Positions 21,362 through 31,200 of a DNA stretch of 64,000 bases are shown in pieces; within the stretch, counting starts at the first letter, position 1; each line of letters opens with the position of its first letter. Made by a program: the position numbers and the translations under genes. The notes under the pieces were generated by a model. The model was not told the origin of the DNA. It worked only from the letters and a program-made list of their open reading frames with translations, and did not search any database. Location of the stretch: positions 81,946 to 145,945 of the forward strand of contig JAHDCF010000001.1 in the NCBI GenBank assembly GCA_020630015.1. The letters are read 5' to 3'. The stretch is from Planktomarina sp. GTDB lineage: Bacteria; Pseudomonadota; Alphaproteobacteria; Rhodobacterales; Rhodobacteraceae.

Positions 21362-21465
21362 GCTCTTTCCCCGCAGTTCTGCGCAACAATACAAAGTTAA
21401 CACATTTGCGCCAGTGTTCACAAAGGCCGCAACGTTTGTTTTGGCTTTCACCTCCCTGTCTGACT

Positions 21466-21497
21466 GACCGTGCTGATCTCAGCACGGTCTTTTTTTT
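21466..21497 (+). terminator. Strong intrinsic terminator without an obvious upstream plus-strand gene
   Basis: GACCGTGCTGA-TC-TCAGCACGGTC perfect 11-bp arms followed by eight T. Confidence 0.8.
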
Positions 21498-21554
21498 GCA
21501 ATTCGGCGGATTTTTGCCGTTGACCGACGGTTTATTCCATCATAGCGTCTCGCT

Positions 21555-21618
21555 TGTCGGCTGGTCCGACAGGGAGAAAAAGAATAGGCCCTTGCTGAAA
21601 AGCAAGGGTCTTTCGCTT
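21555..21618 (+). ncRNA. Candidate small RNA or leader with terminator-like 3' end
   Basis: Hairpin TGTCGG-CTGGT-CCGACA, purine-rich linker, hairpin CCCTTGCT-GAAA-AGCAAGGG followed by TCTTTCGCTTTTT; TTGACC -35-like at 21520. Confidence 0.35.
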
Positions 21619-21753
21619 TTTAAAATAGGTTGGTTCGCACCGACCTCGCGAAATCACACATTTGGCAACACTTTTTGATTTGGGGGGTGAATATTGGCCC
21701 TGACTTTGTGTGCACATAATGCTACAGGCACCCCAACAAGTGGGAGTTTATCA

Positions 21754-22371
21754 ATGAAGCTGAATATTTTTTACGCAGCGATCCTTTCAGGCGCGGTATT
21801 TGCATCGCAGGGCGCAGTTGCCCAAGAAACCTCAAACGACACAGAAACTGCACAGGAAACGGCGGCGGAAACAACAGCTGAACAAGACACAGGGCTCAGC
21901 CTAGGGGAAGAAGTCGCACCTGAACCGAAGGTTGGGGATCGTTATGCGAAAGCAGAGTTCGGAGATTGGTTAATTCAGTGCATCAAAACCGAAGACGGTA
22001 ACGATCCATGCAACATGTTTCAGCTGATGCGTGATTCAGACAACAATCCGGTTGCTGAAATTACGATGCAACCTTTGCCAACTTCTGGAAAAGCGGTCGC
22101 GGGCGCAAATATCGTAACACCTTTAGAAACACTTTTAACGGCTCAGATTTCGGTGACTGTCGATAAAGGCAAAGCGAAACGTTACCCTTTTGCATTTTGC
22201 ACGCGTCAGGGCTGCATCTCTCGGATTGGTCTCACGGCAGATGATTTGGCAAGCTACAAGCGTGGAAACGTCGCCAAAGTCGTTATGGTTCCTGCGGGGG
22301 CGCCTGACCGTCCAGTTGAATTGTCAATGTCTTTGGCCGGATTCACAGCCGCATATGACAGCCTGAAGTAA
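21754..22371 (+). CDS. Invasion-associated locus B (IalB) family protein
   Basis: Signal peptide MKLNIFYAAILSGAVFASQGAVAQ; FGDWLIQCIKTEDGNDPCNMFQ and CTRQGCISRIGL cysteine pattern. Confidence 0.88.
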   Translation: MKLNIFYAAILSGAVFASQGAVAQETSNDTETAQETAAETTAEQDTGLSLGEEVAPEPKVGDRYAKAEFGDWLIQCIKTEDGNDPCNMFQLMRDSDNNPVAEITMQPLPTSGKAVAGANIVTPLETLLTAQISVTVDKGKAKRYPFAFCTRQGCISRIGLTADDLASYKRGNVAKVVMVPAGAPDRPVELSMSLAGFTAAYDSLK

Positions 22372-22384
22372 TAAACATTTATGG

Positions 22385-22406
22385 GGGCCGCTGATCTAAG
22401 CGGCCC
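22385..22406. terminator. Hairpin between convergent ialB and fabF-like genes
   Basis: GGGCCGCT-GATCTA-AGCGGCCC, overlapping the stop codon of the minus-strand gene; no clear U tract. Confidence 0.4.
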
Positions 22407-23604
22407 TCAAAGCCAAAACGGCATTCAATCCACCAAACGCAAACGCGTTTGATAAAGCAGCCGAAATATTCGCAGATCGCGCCACATTTGGCACGACGTC
22501 CAAGGCGCATTCAGCATCTTCTTCTTCATATCCGATGGTTGGGGCTACAATCCCATCCCGCAAAGCCATGATGCAGGCCAACAATTCGACGGCACCCGTG
22601 CCGCCAATCAAATGCCCATGCATTGATTTCGTGGATGAGATCATAAGCTGATCCGCATGGGATCCAAAAACATCCGCGACGGCCGCGCATTCGGTTTTGT
22701 CATTTGCCGCCGTGCCGGTGCCATGCGCGTTGATATAGCCAATTTCTGACGCATCCATGCCAGCATCATTCAATGCGCCAGCGATCGCACGTGCCGCGCC
22801 TTGTTTCGATGGCATAACAATATCAGAGGCATCCGAAGACATGGCAAAGCCCACCACCTCGGCCAAGATATCGGCCCCCCGTGCTTTGGCATGATCCCAA
22901 TCTTCAAACACAAACACGCCCGCGCCTTCCCCTTGAACCATTCCATTTCGGTTCGCCGAAAATGGGCGACAGGCGTCTTTGGACATGACACGCAACCCTT
23001 CCCAAGCTTTGATGCCCCCAAAGGTCAACATCGCCTCTGACCCGCCGGTTAACATCGCTTTGGACGCGCCGGATCGGATCATCTGAAACGCAAGCCCCAT
23101 GGCGTGATTGGATGACGCACAGGCGGTGGAAACCGTAAATGTCGGCCCCTTCAGGTTGTGTTCCATCGAAACGTGGCTTGCCGCCGCGTTGTTCATCAGT
23201 TTTGGTACCACAAAGGGATGCACCCGGTTTTTACCACCTTCGTACACATCCTTGTAATTATCATCCCAAGTGTTCATCCCACCGGCCGCGGTGCCCAAAA
23301 TCGCACCCGATTGCACCGCCAAATCGCCTGTGAATGCCAAGCCCGATTGGGCAACGGCCTCTCGCGCGGCCAGAAGCGTGAATTGGGTGAAACGATCATA
23401 AAGTGAAATTTGTTGGCGATTGAAATGGGCCGCCTCGTCATAACCGACAACTTGCCCCCCGATTTTGATCGACAAACGATCCACATCCCGAAAGCTAAGG
23501 GGGCCGATTCCGCACCGCCCGTCTTGGAATGCCTGCAAGGTTTCGGGAACATTTGCCCCCAAAGCATTCACCGTCCCGGCACCTGTAATCGCAACGCGCT
23601 GCAT
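22396..23604 (-). CDS. Beta-ketoacyl-ACP synthase (KAS II / FabF-like)
   Basis: VSTACASSNHAMG (Cys), NAHGTGTAANDKTE (His), STKSMHGHLIGGTGAVE (Lys/His) catalytic motifs. Confidence 0.93.
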   Translation of the reverse strand: MQRVAITGAGTVNALGANVPETLQAFQDGRCGIGPLSFRDVDRLSIKIGGQVVGYDEAAHFNRQQISLYDRFTQFTLLAAREAVAQSGLAFTGDLAVQSGAILGTAAGGMNTWDDNYKDVYEGGKNRVHPFVVPKLMNNAAASHVSMEHNLKGPTFTVSTACASSNHAMGLAFQMIRSGASKAMLTGGSEAMLTFGGIKAWEGLRVMSKDACRPFSANRNGMVQGEGAGVFVFEDWDHAKARGADILAEVVGFAMSSDASDIVMPSKQGAARAIAGALNDAGMDASEIGYINAHGTGTAANDKTECAAVADVFGSHADQLMISSTKSMHGHLIGGTGAVELLACIMALRDGIVAPTIGYEEEDAECALDVVPNVARSANISAALSNAFAFGGLNAVLALRAA

Positions 23605-23607
23605 TTT

Positions 23608-23865
23608 TCAGCCTTTCTGCGCCACCAGTTTTTCAACAGCAGCAACAATGGCCGCCACGGACGAAATGTCAAAATCGCTTGCGGTTGGCTCGTTGGCATT
23701 AAAGGGAACTTGAATATCAAAAGTTTCTTCAATGGCAAAAATACTTTCGACCACACCCATGCTGTCGATGCCTAAATCATCCAGCGTGGATTGCATTGTC
23801 ACATCAGACACATCCAACAAAGCTTGATCCGCGATGATCTGAATAACTTGATCCTGAACAGACAT
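23608..23865 (-). CDS. Acyl carrier protein (specialised, second-type)
   Basis: DLGIDSMGVVESIFAIEETFDIQVPF; phosphopantetheine Ser in DSM. Confidence 0.92.
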   Translation of the reverse strand: MSVQDQVIQIIADQALLDVSDVTMQSTLDDLGIDSMGVVESIFAIEETFDIQVPFNANEPTASDFDISSVAAIVAAVEKLVAQKG

Positions 23866-23899
23866 GTTTTCCCCCAAATGATGGTGTCGATTGCACAGA

Positions 23900-24988
23900 T
23901 TATTTAGGTTTCGCACCCGATTTTTTAAGGGCGGCAAGATCTTTCAATGCCGAAGGCAACCGACGCAGGGCGCGATACATTTCAAGATGTTTGTCCATCT
24001 TTACCGCAGGATATCCCAGCATAACTCGACCTGCAGGCACATTTGCCAACACCTTTGTCGCCCCACCGGTGATGGCATTGTCCCCCACAAAAACATTATC
24101 GCTGACACCAGTTTGGCCGCCAAGAACAACATTGTTGCCCAACACCGATGATCCAGCAATGCCCACTTGCGCACAAATCAAGCAGTTGTCACCAATCACT
24201 ACGTTGTGCCCAATCTGCGTCAGATTATCGAACTTGCATCCGTTACCGATGCGCGTGTCGCGGATTGTGCCGCGATCCACACATACATTCGCACCCATTT
24301 CCACATCATTACCCACATGAACACTGCCCAACGAATGGATACGCGTCCAAGATTGGGCCTTCGCGTCGCCCCGATCGCCAAGCGTATCGCGAACATTTTC
24401 CACGGCAGAGGGTTCAGGCGTCACAAATGAAAATCCATCCCCGCCCACAACGACACCCGGCTGCGCGATAAAGCGATCACCAATGGTCACTTCTGCCCCG
24501 ATGTAGACCCCATCTGACAAGGTTGCATGATCCCCGATCACGACCCCCGCCCCGACAGTAACGCGTGCACCGATCCACGCATCCCGGCCAATTCTGGCAC
24601 CTGCCCCAATCACGCTAAAGGCCCCGATGTGGGCCCCCGGTTCAATCTCGGCGGACGCTGAAATCTGGGCAGTAGGATGAATTTCTGTGGAACCCGATCT
24701 GTGCCGATTATCAAATCGTTCGGTCAGGGCGGCCATGGCAAACCGTGGCCGTTTCACCAAAATGGCCGCTTGCAAACCAAGCGCCTGCCAATCGCTTCCT
24801 TCTGCAAGCAAAGCTGCACGGGCCTGACCTGACGACAGTTTGCCAACAAAAGCTTCGCTAGTGGCAATGGCCAGCTGATCCTTGGTGGCGTCTTGCGGTT
24901 CGGACACAGAAGAAAGCCGAAGGGATGTATCCCCTTCGGCTTTCGCCCCGATCGCCGAGGCCAGTTCTTTGACAGTGAACTGTGTCAT
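23900..24988 (-). CDS. lpxD: UDP-3-O-acylglucosamine N-acyltransferase
   Basis: Left-handed beta-helix hexapeptide repeats; VGGDGFSFVTPE, IGHNVVIGDNCLICAQVGIAGSS; start MTQFTVKELASAIGA. Confidence 0.95.
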   Translation of the reverse strand: MTQFTVKELASAIGAKAEGDTSLRLSSVSEPQDATKDQLAIATSEAFVGKLSSGQARAALLAEGSDWQALGLQAAILVKRPRFAMAALTERFDNRHRSGSTEIHPTAQISASAEIEPGAHIGAFSVIGAGARIGRDAWIGARVTVGAGVVIGDHATLSDGVYIGAEVTIGDRFIAQPGVVVGGDGFSFVTPEPSAVENVRDTLGDRGDAKAQSWTRIHSLGSVHVGNDVEMGANVCVDRGTIRDTRIGNGCKFDNLTQIGHNVVIGDNCLICAQVGIAGSSVLGNNVVLGGQTGVSDNVFVGDNAITGGATKVLANVPAGRVMLGYPAVKMDKHLEMYRALRRLPSALKDLAALKKSGAKPK

Positions 24989-25016
24989 CGCATCCCGCCT
25001 AATTGCGGGAATACGA

Positions 25017-26615
25017 TTAACCTTGAACGGCGCGCAATGCCACCCCTTCGCGCTGCAAGGCCTTCCAAATTTTTCCGTCACGTCCATAAACGTCACGGCG
25101 GAAATTCAAACGGCCACCGGGCGAAACAAAGGCTGTGCGATATACAATATGCACTGGCACCGGGCTTTTCAGGTTTACGCGCGCTTCTTTGTTTGTTTTC
25201 AATCGGCTTTGGAAGAAACCAACCGGATCGCTGGTTTGCTTGGCCAACAATGCATAGGCGAAATCAAACGGATCATTCAAACGCACACACCCGTGGCTGA
25301 AGGCCCGCACTTCACGGCCAAACAGCTTTTTCGCAGGCGTGTCATGCAAATAGATGTTGTATTTGTTGGGGAACATAAACTTCACAAGCCCCAAGGCATT
25401 TCCACGGCTGGGCGGTTGGCGCATGCTGTAAGGGAATGTCTTTTCATCAAACTTGTTAAAGTTGATGTTGGCGCGGTTCACGGCGTTACCCTTGCTGTCG
25501 CGGATTTCCAAATGGCTGACCGCGTTTTTGTTCTTTTGCAACAAAGGCAAATACTCTTTGGTGGTGATTGAACGTGGCACATACCAAGATGGGTTGATCA
25601 CCATGAATTCCATCACATCGGAAAATTCTGGGCTACGACGATCTTCTTCGTTGGCACCAACCACAGACCGTGTTTGGAAAGTTACTTTCCCATTGTCGAT
25701 AATCTGAGCCGAGAAATCTGTGAGGTTCACCCACACGTGGCGCTTGCCCAGTGGGCGGTTGATCCAACGTTCGCGTTCCATCGCGACCATGACAGATGTC
25801 AGGCGCGTTTCCATGGAGGTGTTCACTTGACGCAAAGTGCCCGGGCCCGCAACACCGTCGGCGGACAAGCCATGGGCCGATTGGAACAACTTAACTGCTT
25901 TCACCATTTCCTGATCATATGTGGCGGAATTCGTGCGTTTCATGAAACCCATGGCAACCAAACGATTGCGCAGGGCCACAACAGAATCCCCACCTTGACC
26001 AGGCTTCAATGATTTGGCGGCAACTTTCGGCCCCCACCCACCGCGGGCAACCATTTTTTCAAGGCGCAGCTTTTCTTTCATCAAACGCGCATACTGCGTC
26101 GATTTTGGCGGCAACGCCTTCAGGAAACCAGCCGGGGATGACTTGGTAAATGCAATCAATGTGCCCAGACGCCCACGATAAGGGATTGATCTAGCAATCT
26201 CGGAATCAATTTTGCTGGGTGTCAGAACACCCGTCTGAATATCACGTGCATAACGCATGAAAGCCAACGTCAGCTGGCCTTCCATCTTTCCGCGGGCTGC
26301 CGCGCCAGTCGCAGCTTTGATATTTGATTCCCACGCCTTGGCATTATAATTGGCGGCAGGCAGGCCGTGGGCACTTGCAGACCGAAACGCCGCCATTAAT
26401 GCGGTGCGACGCTTGCGATCAGCACCTGACCGACCCATCCAAATTGGTTTAAACCCGCGGGTTTTATAGAATTTGATGGCATCATTGTCTTTGGCGATGG
26501 TTTGCGCCAGCGCGTTTTTGAACCCTTCGGATTGGGCAAATGACGGGGAAGCACTGGCAAAAGCCAATGCGACGATGATCAAAATCGCTTTAGAAAGTGC
26601 ATGGATGCGCGACAT
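25017..26615 (-). CDS. L,D-transpeptidase (YcbB type) with peptidoglycan-binding domain
   Basis: Signal peptide, PG_binding region (LFQSAHGLSADGVAGPGTLRQVN), YkuD motif AFSHGCVRLNDPFDFAYALL. Confidence 0.93.
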   Translation of the reverse strand: MSRIHALSKAILIIVALAFASASPSFAQSEGFKNALAQTIAKDNDAIKFYKTRGFKPIWMGRSGADRKRRTALMAAFRSASAHGLPAANYNAKAWESNIKAATGAAARGKMEGQLTLAFMRYARDIQTGVLTPSKIDSEIARSIPYRGRLGTLIAFTKSSPAGFLKALPPKSTQYARLMKEKLRLEKMVARGGWGPKVAAKSLKPGQGGDSVVALRNRLVAMGFMKRTNSATYDQEMVKAVKLFQSAHGLSADGVAGPGTLRQVNTSMETRLTSVMVAMERERWINRPLGKRHVWVNLTDFSAQIIDNGKVTFQTRSVVGANEEDRRSPEFSDVMEFMVINPSWYVPRSITTKEYLPLLQKNKNAVSHLEIRDSKGNAVNRANINFNKFDEKTFPYSMRQPPSRGNALGLVKFMFPNKYNIYLHDTPAKKLFGREVRAFSHGCVRLNDPFDFAYALLAKQTSDPVGFFQSRLKTNKEARVNLKSPVPVHIVYRTAFVSPGGRLNFRRDVYGRDGKIWKALQREGVALRAVQG

Positions 26616-26909
26616 GGGATCGTTACTCCTGAAAAACTGTTGTGCACCGTGTAACCAACGGACAAAAACTGTCTATTCACAAATATGACAGCGGCACAGA
26701 GTAAGGCTAAAATGTGGCATTCCTGCATGAAATCTGTTGCCCAAATGCCACTCAATACAAATTGCTTAAAAAAGTGAAAATTTTCTTCGGAATACGCGGA
26801 TTTTTTGCAACAAAACCTTTGTCGAAGTGCAATTTTCGTGCAATACAGTCGGCGGTAAATAAGAAATCCGATCGGATGGCAGCCGGTCGCATCTTAAACG
26901 GGACAGAAA

Positions 26910-27479
26910 ATGAACAATAACGGTAAAACCGACTTCTCCCGTCGTGGCCTTTTGAAGGCCTTCGCTGCAACAACTTTGGTGGCAGCGCCGACATATTCCA
27001 ACGCAGCAGGTTTATTGCGTGGATCAGGTGATATTCGCAGCATCAAAATGTATTCGACCCGCACGGGTGAAAACATCAACATGATTTACTGGGTTGAAGG
27101 TCACTATATTAAAGACGCGTTGAAAGAAATTAATTGGTTCATGCGTGATTGGCGTCAGAACCAAGCGATGAATATGGACACGCGTACAGTTGATATCATT
27201 TCAGCGTCTCAACGTCTTTTGAAAACAGATCAACCTTTCATGCTTCTGTCCGGTTACCGTACACCCAAGACCAATCGCATGTTGCGGTCGCGCAGCCGTG
27301 GTGTCGCGAAATATTCGCTTCATTTGGAAGGCAAAGCCGCAGATCTTCGCATGAAGGGCCGGTCTGTTGGGCAAATCGCACGGGCCGCGGCGGCTTGTTC
27401 TGCGGGTGGTGTTGGAAAATATTCAGGTTCCAACTTCGTTCACATGGATTGTGGCACCGTTCGCGTCTGGGGACGCTAA
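26910..27479 (+). CDS. DUF882 family (M15-like peptidase) protein with Tat signal
   Basis: FSRRGLLKAFAATTLVAAPTYSNA Tat signal; SGYRTPKTNRMLRSRS...YSLHLEGKAADLRM; HMDCGTVRVWG. Confidence 0.9.
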   Translation: MNNNGKTDFSRRGLLKAFAATTLVAAPTYSNAAGLLRGSGDIRSIKMYSTRTGENINMIYWVEGHYIKDALKEINWFMRDWRQNQAMNMDTRTVDIISASQRLLKTDQPFMLLSGYRTPKTNRMLRSRSRGVAKYSLHLEGKAADLRMKGRSVGQIARAAAACSAGGVGKYSGSNFVHMDCGTVRVWGR

Positions 27480-27534
27480 TTCCTTTTAAATGACCCGTTG
27501 CAGCTTCCGATTCCCGTCGGTATAGCAACCGCAC

Positions 27535-27611
27535 GCACCCATAGCTCAGCTGGATAGAGCGCTGCCCTCCGAAGGCAGAGGTCTGAGGTTCGAATCCTCA
27601 TGGGTGCGCCA
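27535..27611 (+). tRNA. tRNA-Arg (anticodon CCG), CCA encoded
   Basis: GCACCCA...TGGGTGC acceptor, anticodon loop CTCCGAA, T-loop GGTTCGAATCC, followed by G-CCA. Confidence 0.96.
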
Positions 27612-27612
27612 C

Positions 27613-28836
27613 CTACCCAAATAATTCGTGACAGAATTCCAACCCTTCGATCAATTTGTCGACTTCAGCTTTGGAATTATACAATCCAAAACTGGCCCGC
27701 GCTGTGGCTGTTACGCCGAAATGCTGCATCAAAGGTTGCGCACAATGGTGCCCTGCCCGAATTGCGATTCCCTGCTTGTCCAAAATCGTTGACAGATCAT
27801 GGGCATGCCCGACGCCATCCATTGTCATCGAAAAAATGGCGGCTTTATTATCGGAATTGCCCTGCACCGTAACCCAATTCAATCCCGACAAACGCGAATT
27901 GGTATAATCGCGCAAATCGGCTTCGTGCCGGGCCACATTTTCCATGCCCAAATCCATCAGATAATCCAATGCAACACCCAGTCCAATTTGTTGCACAATC
28001 CCCGGCGTGCCGGCTTCAAATTTCATAGGGGCCGAATTCCAAGTGACGGTGTCGCGATGAACCTCTTTGATCATGTCACCGCCGCCCAAGAAGGGCTGCA
28101 TTTCATCCATCCGATCTGGATGAACATAAATGGCACCAGATCCCGATGGGCCATATAACTTGTGCCCTGTAATTGCATAAAAATCGCACCCGATATCTGA
28201 AACATCCACCGGCGCATGCACCGCGGCTTGCGATCCATCCACCAATACGGGCACGCCTTGCGCATGTGCGCCTTCCGTTATTGCCTTCACATCAACAACT
28301 GTTCCCAACACATTTGATGTGTGGGTAATGGCGATTAATTTGGTTTTCGAAGTGATCGCATCCAAAACACGCTGAGGATCCAAATCTCCACGTTCATCCA
28401 CATCCACCCAAACAAGTTTCACCCCAAGGCGTTCGCGCAAAAAATGCCATGGCACAATGTTGGCGTGGTGTTCCATAATGCTTAGGATGATTTCATCGCC
28501 CGCTTGCATGCGTGGCGCCGCCCAAGCGTAAGACACCATATTGATGCCCTCTGTGGTTCCAGAATTAAAGATGATGTGATCTTCTGAAGGGGCATTGAGG
28601 AACGTCGCGATCTTACCCCGGACAGCCTCGTATTTATCAGTCGCTAGATTAGAAAGATAATGTAAGCCCCTGTGAACATTCGCATATTCCTGAGAATAGC
28701 CAGCCGTAACAGCATCGATAACCACCTGCGGCTTTTGGGCCGAGGCCCCATTATCAAGATAAACCAAATCGCGCCCGTTCACCTGCCGCGACAGGATTGG
28801 AAAATCAGCGCGAATTGCATCAACATCATAGGTCAC
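27613..28836 (-). CDS. sufS: Cysteine desulfurase SufS
   Basis: ITGHKLYGPSGSGAIYV PLP lysine; IAIRAGHHCAQPLMQHFGV catalytic Cys. Confidence 0.94.
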   Translation of the reverse strand: MTYDVDAIRADFPILSRQVNGRDLVYLDNGASAQKPQVVIDAVTAGYSQEYANVHRGLHYLSNLATDKYEAVRGKIATFLNAPSEDHIIFNSGTTEGINMVSYAWAAPRMQAGDEIILSIMEHHANIVPWHFLRERLGVKLVWVDVDERGDLDPQRVLDAITSKTKLIAITHTSNVLGTVVDVKAITEGAHAQGVPVLVDGSQAAVHAPVDVSDIGCDFYAITGHKLYGPSGSGAIYVHPDRMDEMQPFLGGGDMIKEVHRDTVTWNSAPMKFEAGTPGIVQQIGLGVALDYLMDLGMENVARHEADLRDYTNSRLSGLNWVTVQGNSDNKAAIFSMTMDGVGHAHDLSTILDKQGIAIRAGHHCAQPLMQHFGVTATARASFGLYNSKAEVDKLIEGLEFCHELFG

Positions 28837-29441
28837 GAAACCATCTCCACCTTCAGGAAACCGGTGACTAAGGCCACATTCGATAAGATAAACCCGGCAA
28901 TGAAAAGCGCCAGTATGAACGCAACAATCGGGCGGCCGACTGTTTCAAAGTTATGAACAGTGGCCAAAAATAGGATCGAAATGCGCACCATAATGATGGA
29001 AATTGCAATCACCAGAACCCCGCCAACAACGGGCACCACAAGCGCGATCAGCATGACAAGAAGGCTCAGCACCGTGCTAAAAATATCAGCCCAGGCTGTT
29101 GCCGCCACCACATGGGCGAACTTTGCCGTGCCACCAAGCGCATACCCAACCACATAAAACGAAACGGTCATCACTGCGGCGATCACAGCCGCCACCAGCA
29201 AACTTCCCAAGGGACCTGTTTCCATTAAAATGATATTTGGCGTCCCGGGTGGCAAATCAGTTGCGGCAGGTTCCGCCACAACAGAAGATAAACCCGTGCC
29301 CACCAAAACGCTGAAAATCAAGGAAAGGCCAAACACAGCCGCCGCCATGGGCAAAGCCAAGTTTAACTCCATGATTTTGCGCGCCGCAGCCCGCGGGTCA
29401 AATAAGGTTAGGTGCACCAAGTGATGGATAACATTCATCAT
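28833..29441 (-). CDS. YIP1-like membrane protein
   Basis: About five TM segments, Yip1-like pattern (FDPRAAARKIM N-terminus); inside suf cluster. Confidence 0.6.
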   Translation of the reverse strand: MMNVIHHLVHLTLFDPRAAARKIMELNLALPMAAAVFGLSLIFSVLVGTGLSSVVAEPAATDLPPGTPNIILMETGPLGSLLVAAVIAAVMTVSFYVVGYALGGTAKFAHVVAATAWADIFSTVLSLLVMLIALVVPVVGGVLVIAISIIMVRISILFLATVHNFETVGRPIVAFILALFIAGFILSNVALVTGFLKVEMVS

Positions 29442-29914
29442 GTTTCAGCCTCCCACAGGGACGAAATCCATATCCACAAAAATATCGCGAACCATAACGC
29501 CCCCACCAATGTGTTTTCAGGGCCCGGCCCGATAAAGCCTTTCACGAGCCCCGCCAAAACCAGCAATGGGGTTGATGCCAACAACGACCAAAACAATGCC
29601 AATCGTGCACCATACCAACCGCCGCGCCCACCGAAAATTCGGGCAATCATATGCGTCAACGCTGCAAATCCATATGCGATCAAAGGCAAAACAAAGATCA
29701 GCGCAAACAAATCATTTTGAATCAGGTCTGTCAGACTGCCGCCTGTCTCATGGGCCTCACGCGCGCGCCAAGGCCACTGTGAAATGAACATCACAAAACA
29801 AGCGGCCATCAACATCGCCAACGCCCGATCTTCGCGCTGTCCCATGTCCAACAGTTTGCGCATCACCTGTCGCGGCTGTTTATGCGCACGCACCATATCC
29901 GTGGTAACGGCCAT
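29438..29914 (-). CDS. YIP1-like/unknown membrane protein
   Basis: Four TM segments; overlaps neighbours by 4 nt and 1 nt (operonic). Confidence 0.55.
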   Translation of the reverse strand: MAVTTDMVRAHKQPRQVMRKLLDMGQREDRALAMLMAACFVMFISQWPWRAREAHETGGSLTDLIQNDLFALIFVLPLIAYGFAALTHMIARIFGGRGGWYGARLALFWSLLASTPLLVLAGLVKGFIGPGPENTLVGALWFAIFLWIWISSLWEAET

Positions 29915-31200
29915 TATGCGCGCCGCACCTCAAGCGTTTCTGTCAAAAAGGCCAAAACCGTTTCTGCCAATGCGTCATCCGCGATCTCTTCGATTGCCTC
30001 GGCCATAAATGACAGGGTCAGCAAATCGATGGCATGGGCATGCGGCACCCCGCGCGAGCGCAGATAAAACAAGGCATCTTCATCAATGGCCCCCGACGTG
30101 GACCCATGCGAACAGGCCACATCATCGGCATAAATTTCCAGTTCGGGCTTGGCCAAAAACTGGCTGTCATCATCCAGCAAAAGAGACTGCGAAATCTGAT
30201 AACCATCCGTTTTTTGCGCATCCGGTTGCACAAGGATTTTGCCTTGGAACACACCGGTTGCACCATTGCGCAGAACCTTTTTGAACACCTGACGGCTTTC
30301 ACAATTTACGGCGTCATGGGTGATAAAGACCGTGTCATCATGATGAAAAGCCCCATCCCCCAAACAGGCCCCGGCAATATGGGCTGTGGCATCGTCACCA
30401 TTGATATCAATCACGGCTTCGTTGCGGGTCATCTGACCACCTGGTGTCAGTGTGAAACTGCGAAAAGTGGATTGGGCGCCCAAATTGGCAAAGCAATGGT
30501 TGGACAAAGTGCGTTCAGCATCCAGCGGCAACACACGCAGATGATCAAACCGCGCGCCATCGGCAACCGCGACTTCCATATTGGTGGATGCCCGGGCACC
30601 GGCCAACCCTTCTTCCAAAATCGTCACACCAGCCTTCGGTGCCACTTTGATCACGTGATGCACATTCGCTTGCCCGCCGTCGGTGGTATAAACGATCCGG
30701 ACAGGTTGGGTCACATCTTTGGTTGCATGGATCAAGATACCTTCGGTGGCCAACGCCGTGGTTAAGGCCGCCAAAGGCCGTTCCACATTGTTTTGGCCCG
30801 CGGCCTCTAACACACCAAATGTGTCTTGCGCCCAGTGAATTTCTGCGTCAGCGGCGGCCGATAAGCATTGAATGTCCAGCCCATCCACAACAGGCAATTC
30901 ACCTTGAACCTTGCCGTTGGTGATCGTGATGGTCACCGCGCCCGATGCCCCAAAAACATCGGTGGCCGCAATGGCCCCAGTGTGATCGGGATCAACATTG
31001 GTAAAGGGTTTGGTGTCGGTGTATTTCCAGTATTCATCGCGGCCAAGGGGCATTCCCATCTCCGCCACACGGGCGCGTGCGGCGGCGCGGGCTTTATCAG
31101 CCCACCCCAAACCATCAAACGATGGCACATGCGCCAAAGTCGCCGCCGTCAGATCCAGCTTGGCCGGTGATTTCACCGTTCTTTTTGGGGTGAAAGGCAT
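29914..31200 (-). CDS. sufD: Fe-S cluster assembly protein SufD
   Basis: DDVACSHGSTSGAIDEDALFYLRSRGVPHAHAIDLLTLSFM SufBD motif; adjacent sufC. Confidence 0.95.
   Translation of the reverse strand: MPFTPKRTVKSPAKLDLTAATLAHVPSFDGLGWADKARAAARARVAEMGMPLGRDEYWKYTDTKPFTNVDPDHTGAIAATDVFGASGAVTITITNGKVQGELPVVDGLDIQCLSAAADAEIHWAQDTFGVLEAAGQNNVERPLAALTTALATEGILIHATKDVTQPVRIVYTTDGGQANVHHVIKVAPKAGVTILEEGLAGARASTNMEVAVADGARFDHLRVLPLDAERTLSNHCFANLGAQSTFRSFTLTPGGQMTRNEAVIDINGDDATAHIAGACLGDGAFHHDDTVFITHDAVNCESRQVFKKVLRNGATGVFQGKILVQPDAQKTDGYQISQSLLLDDDSQFLAKPELEIYADDVACSHGSTSGAIDEDALFYLRSRGVPHAHAIDLLTLSFMAEAIEEIADDALAETVLAFLTETLEVRRA

Noticed and set aside
27535-27611. tRNA-Arg as an integration site of a genomic island
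   Set aside because: Flanking genes are core (DUF882, suf) and no repeated tRNA 3' end was seen in the window
30034-30765. 243-aa plus-strand ORF
   Set aside because: Antisense to sufD; shadow ORF
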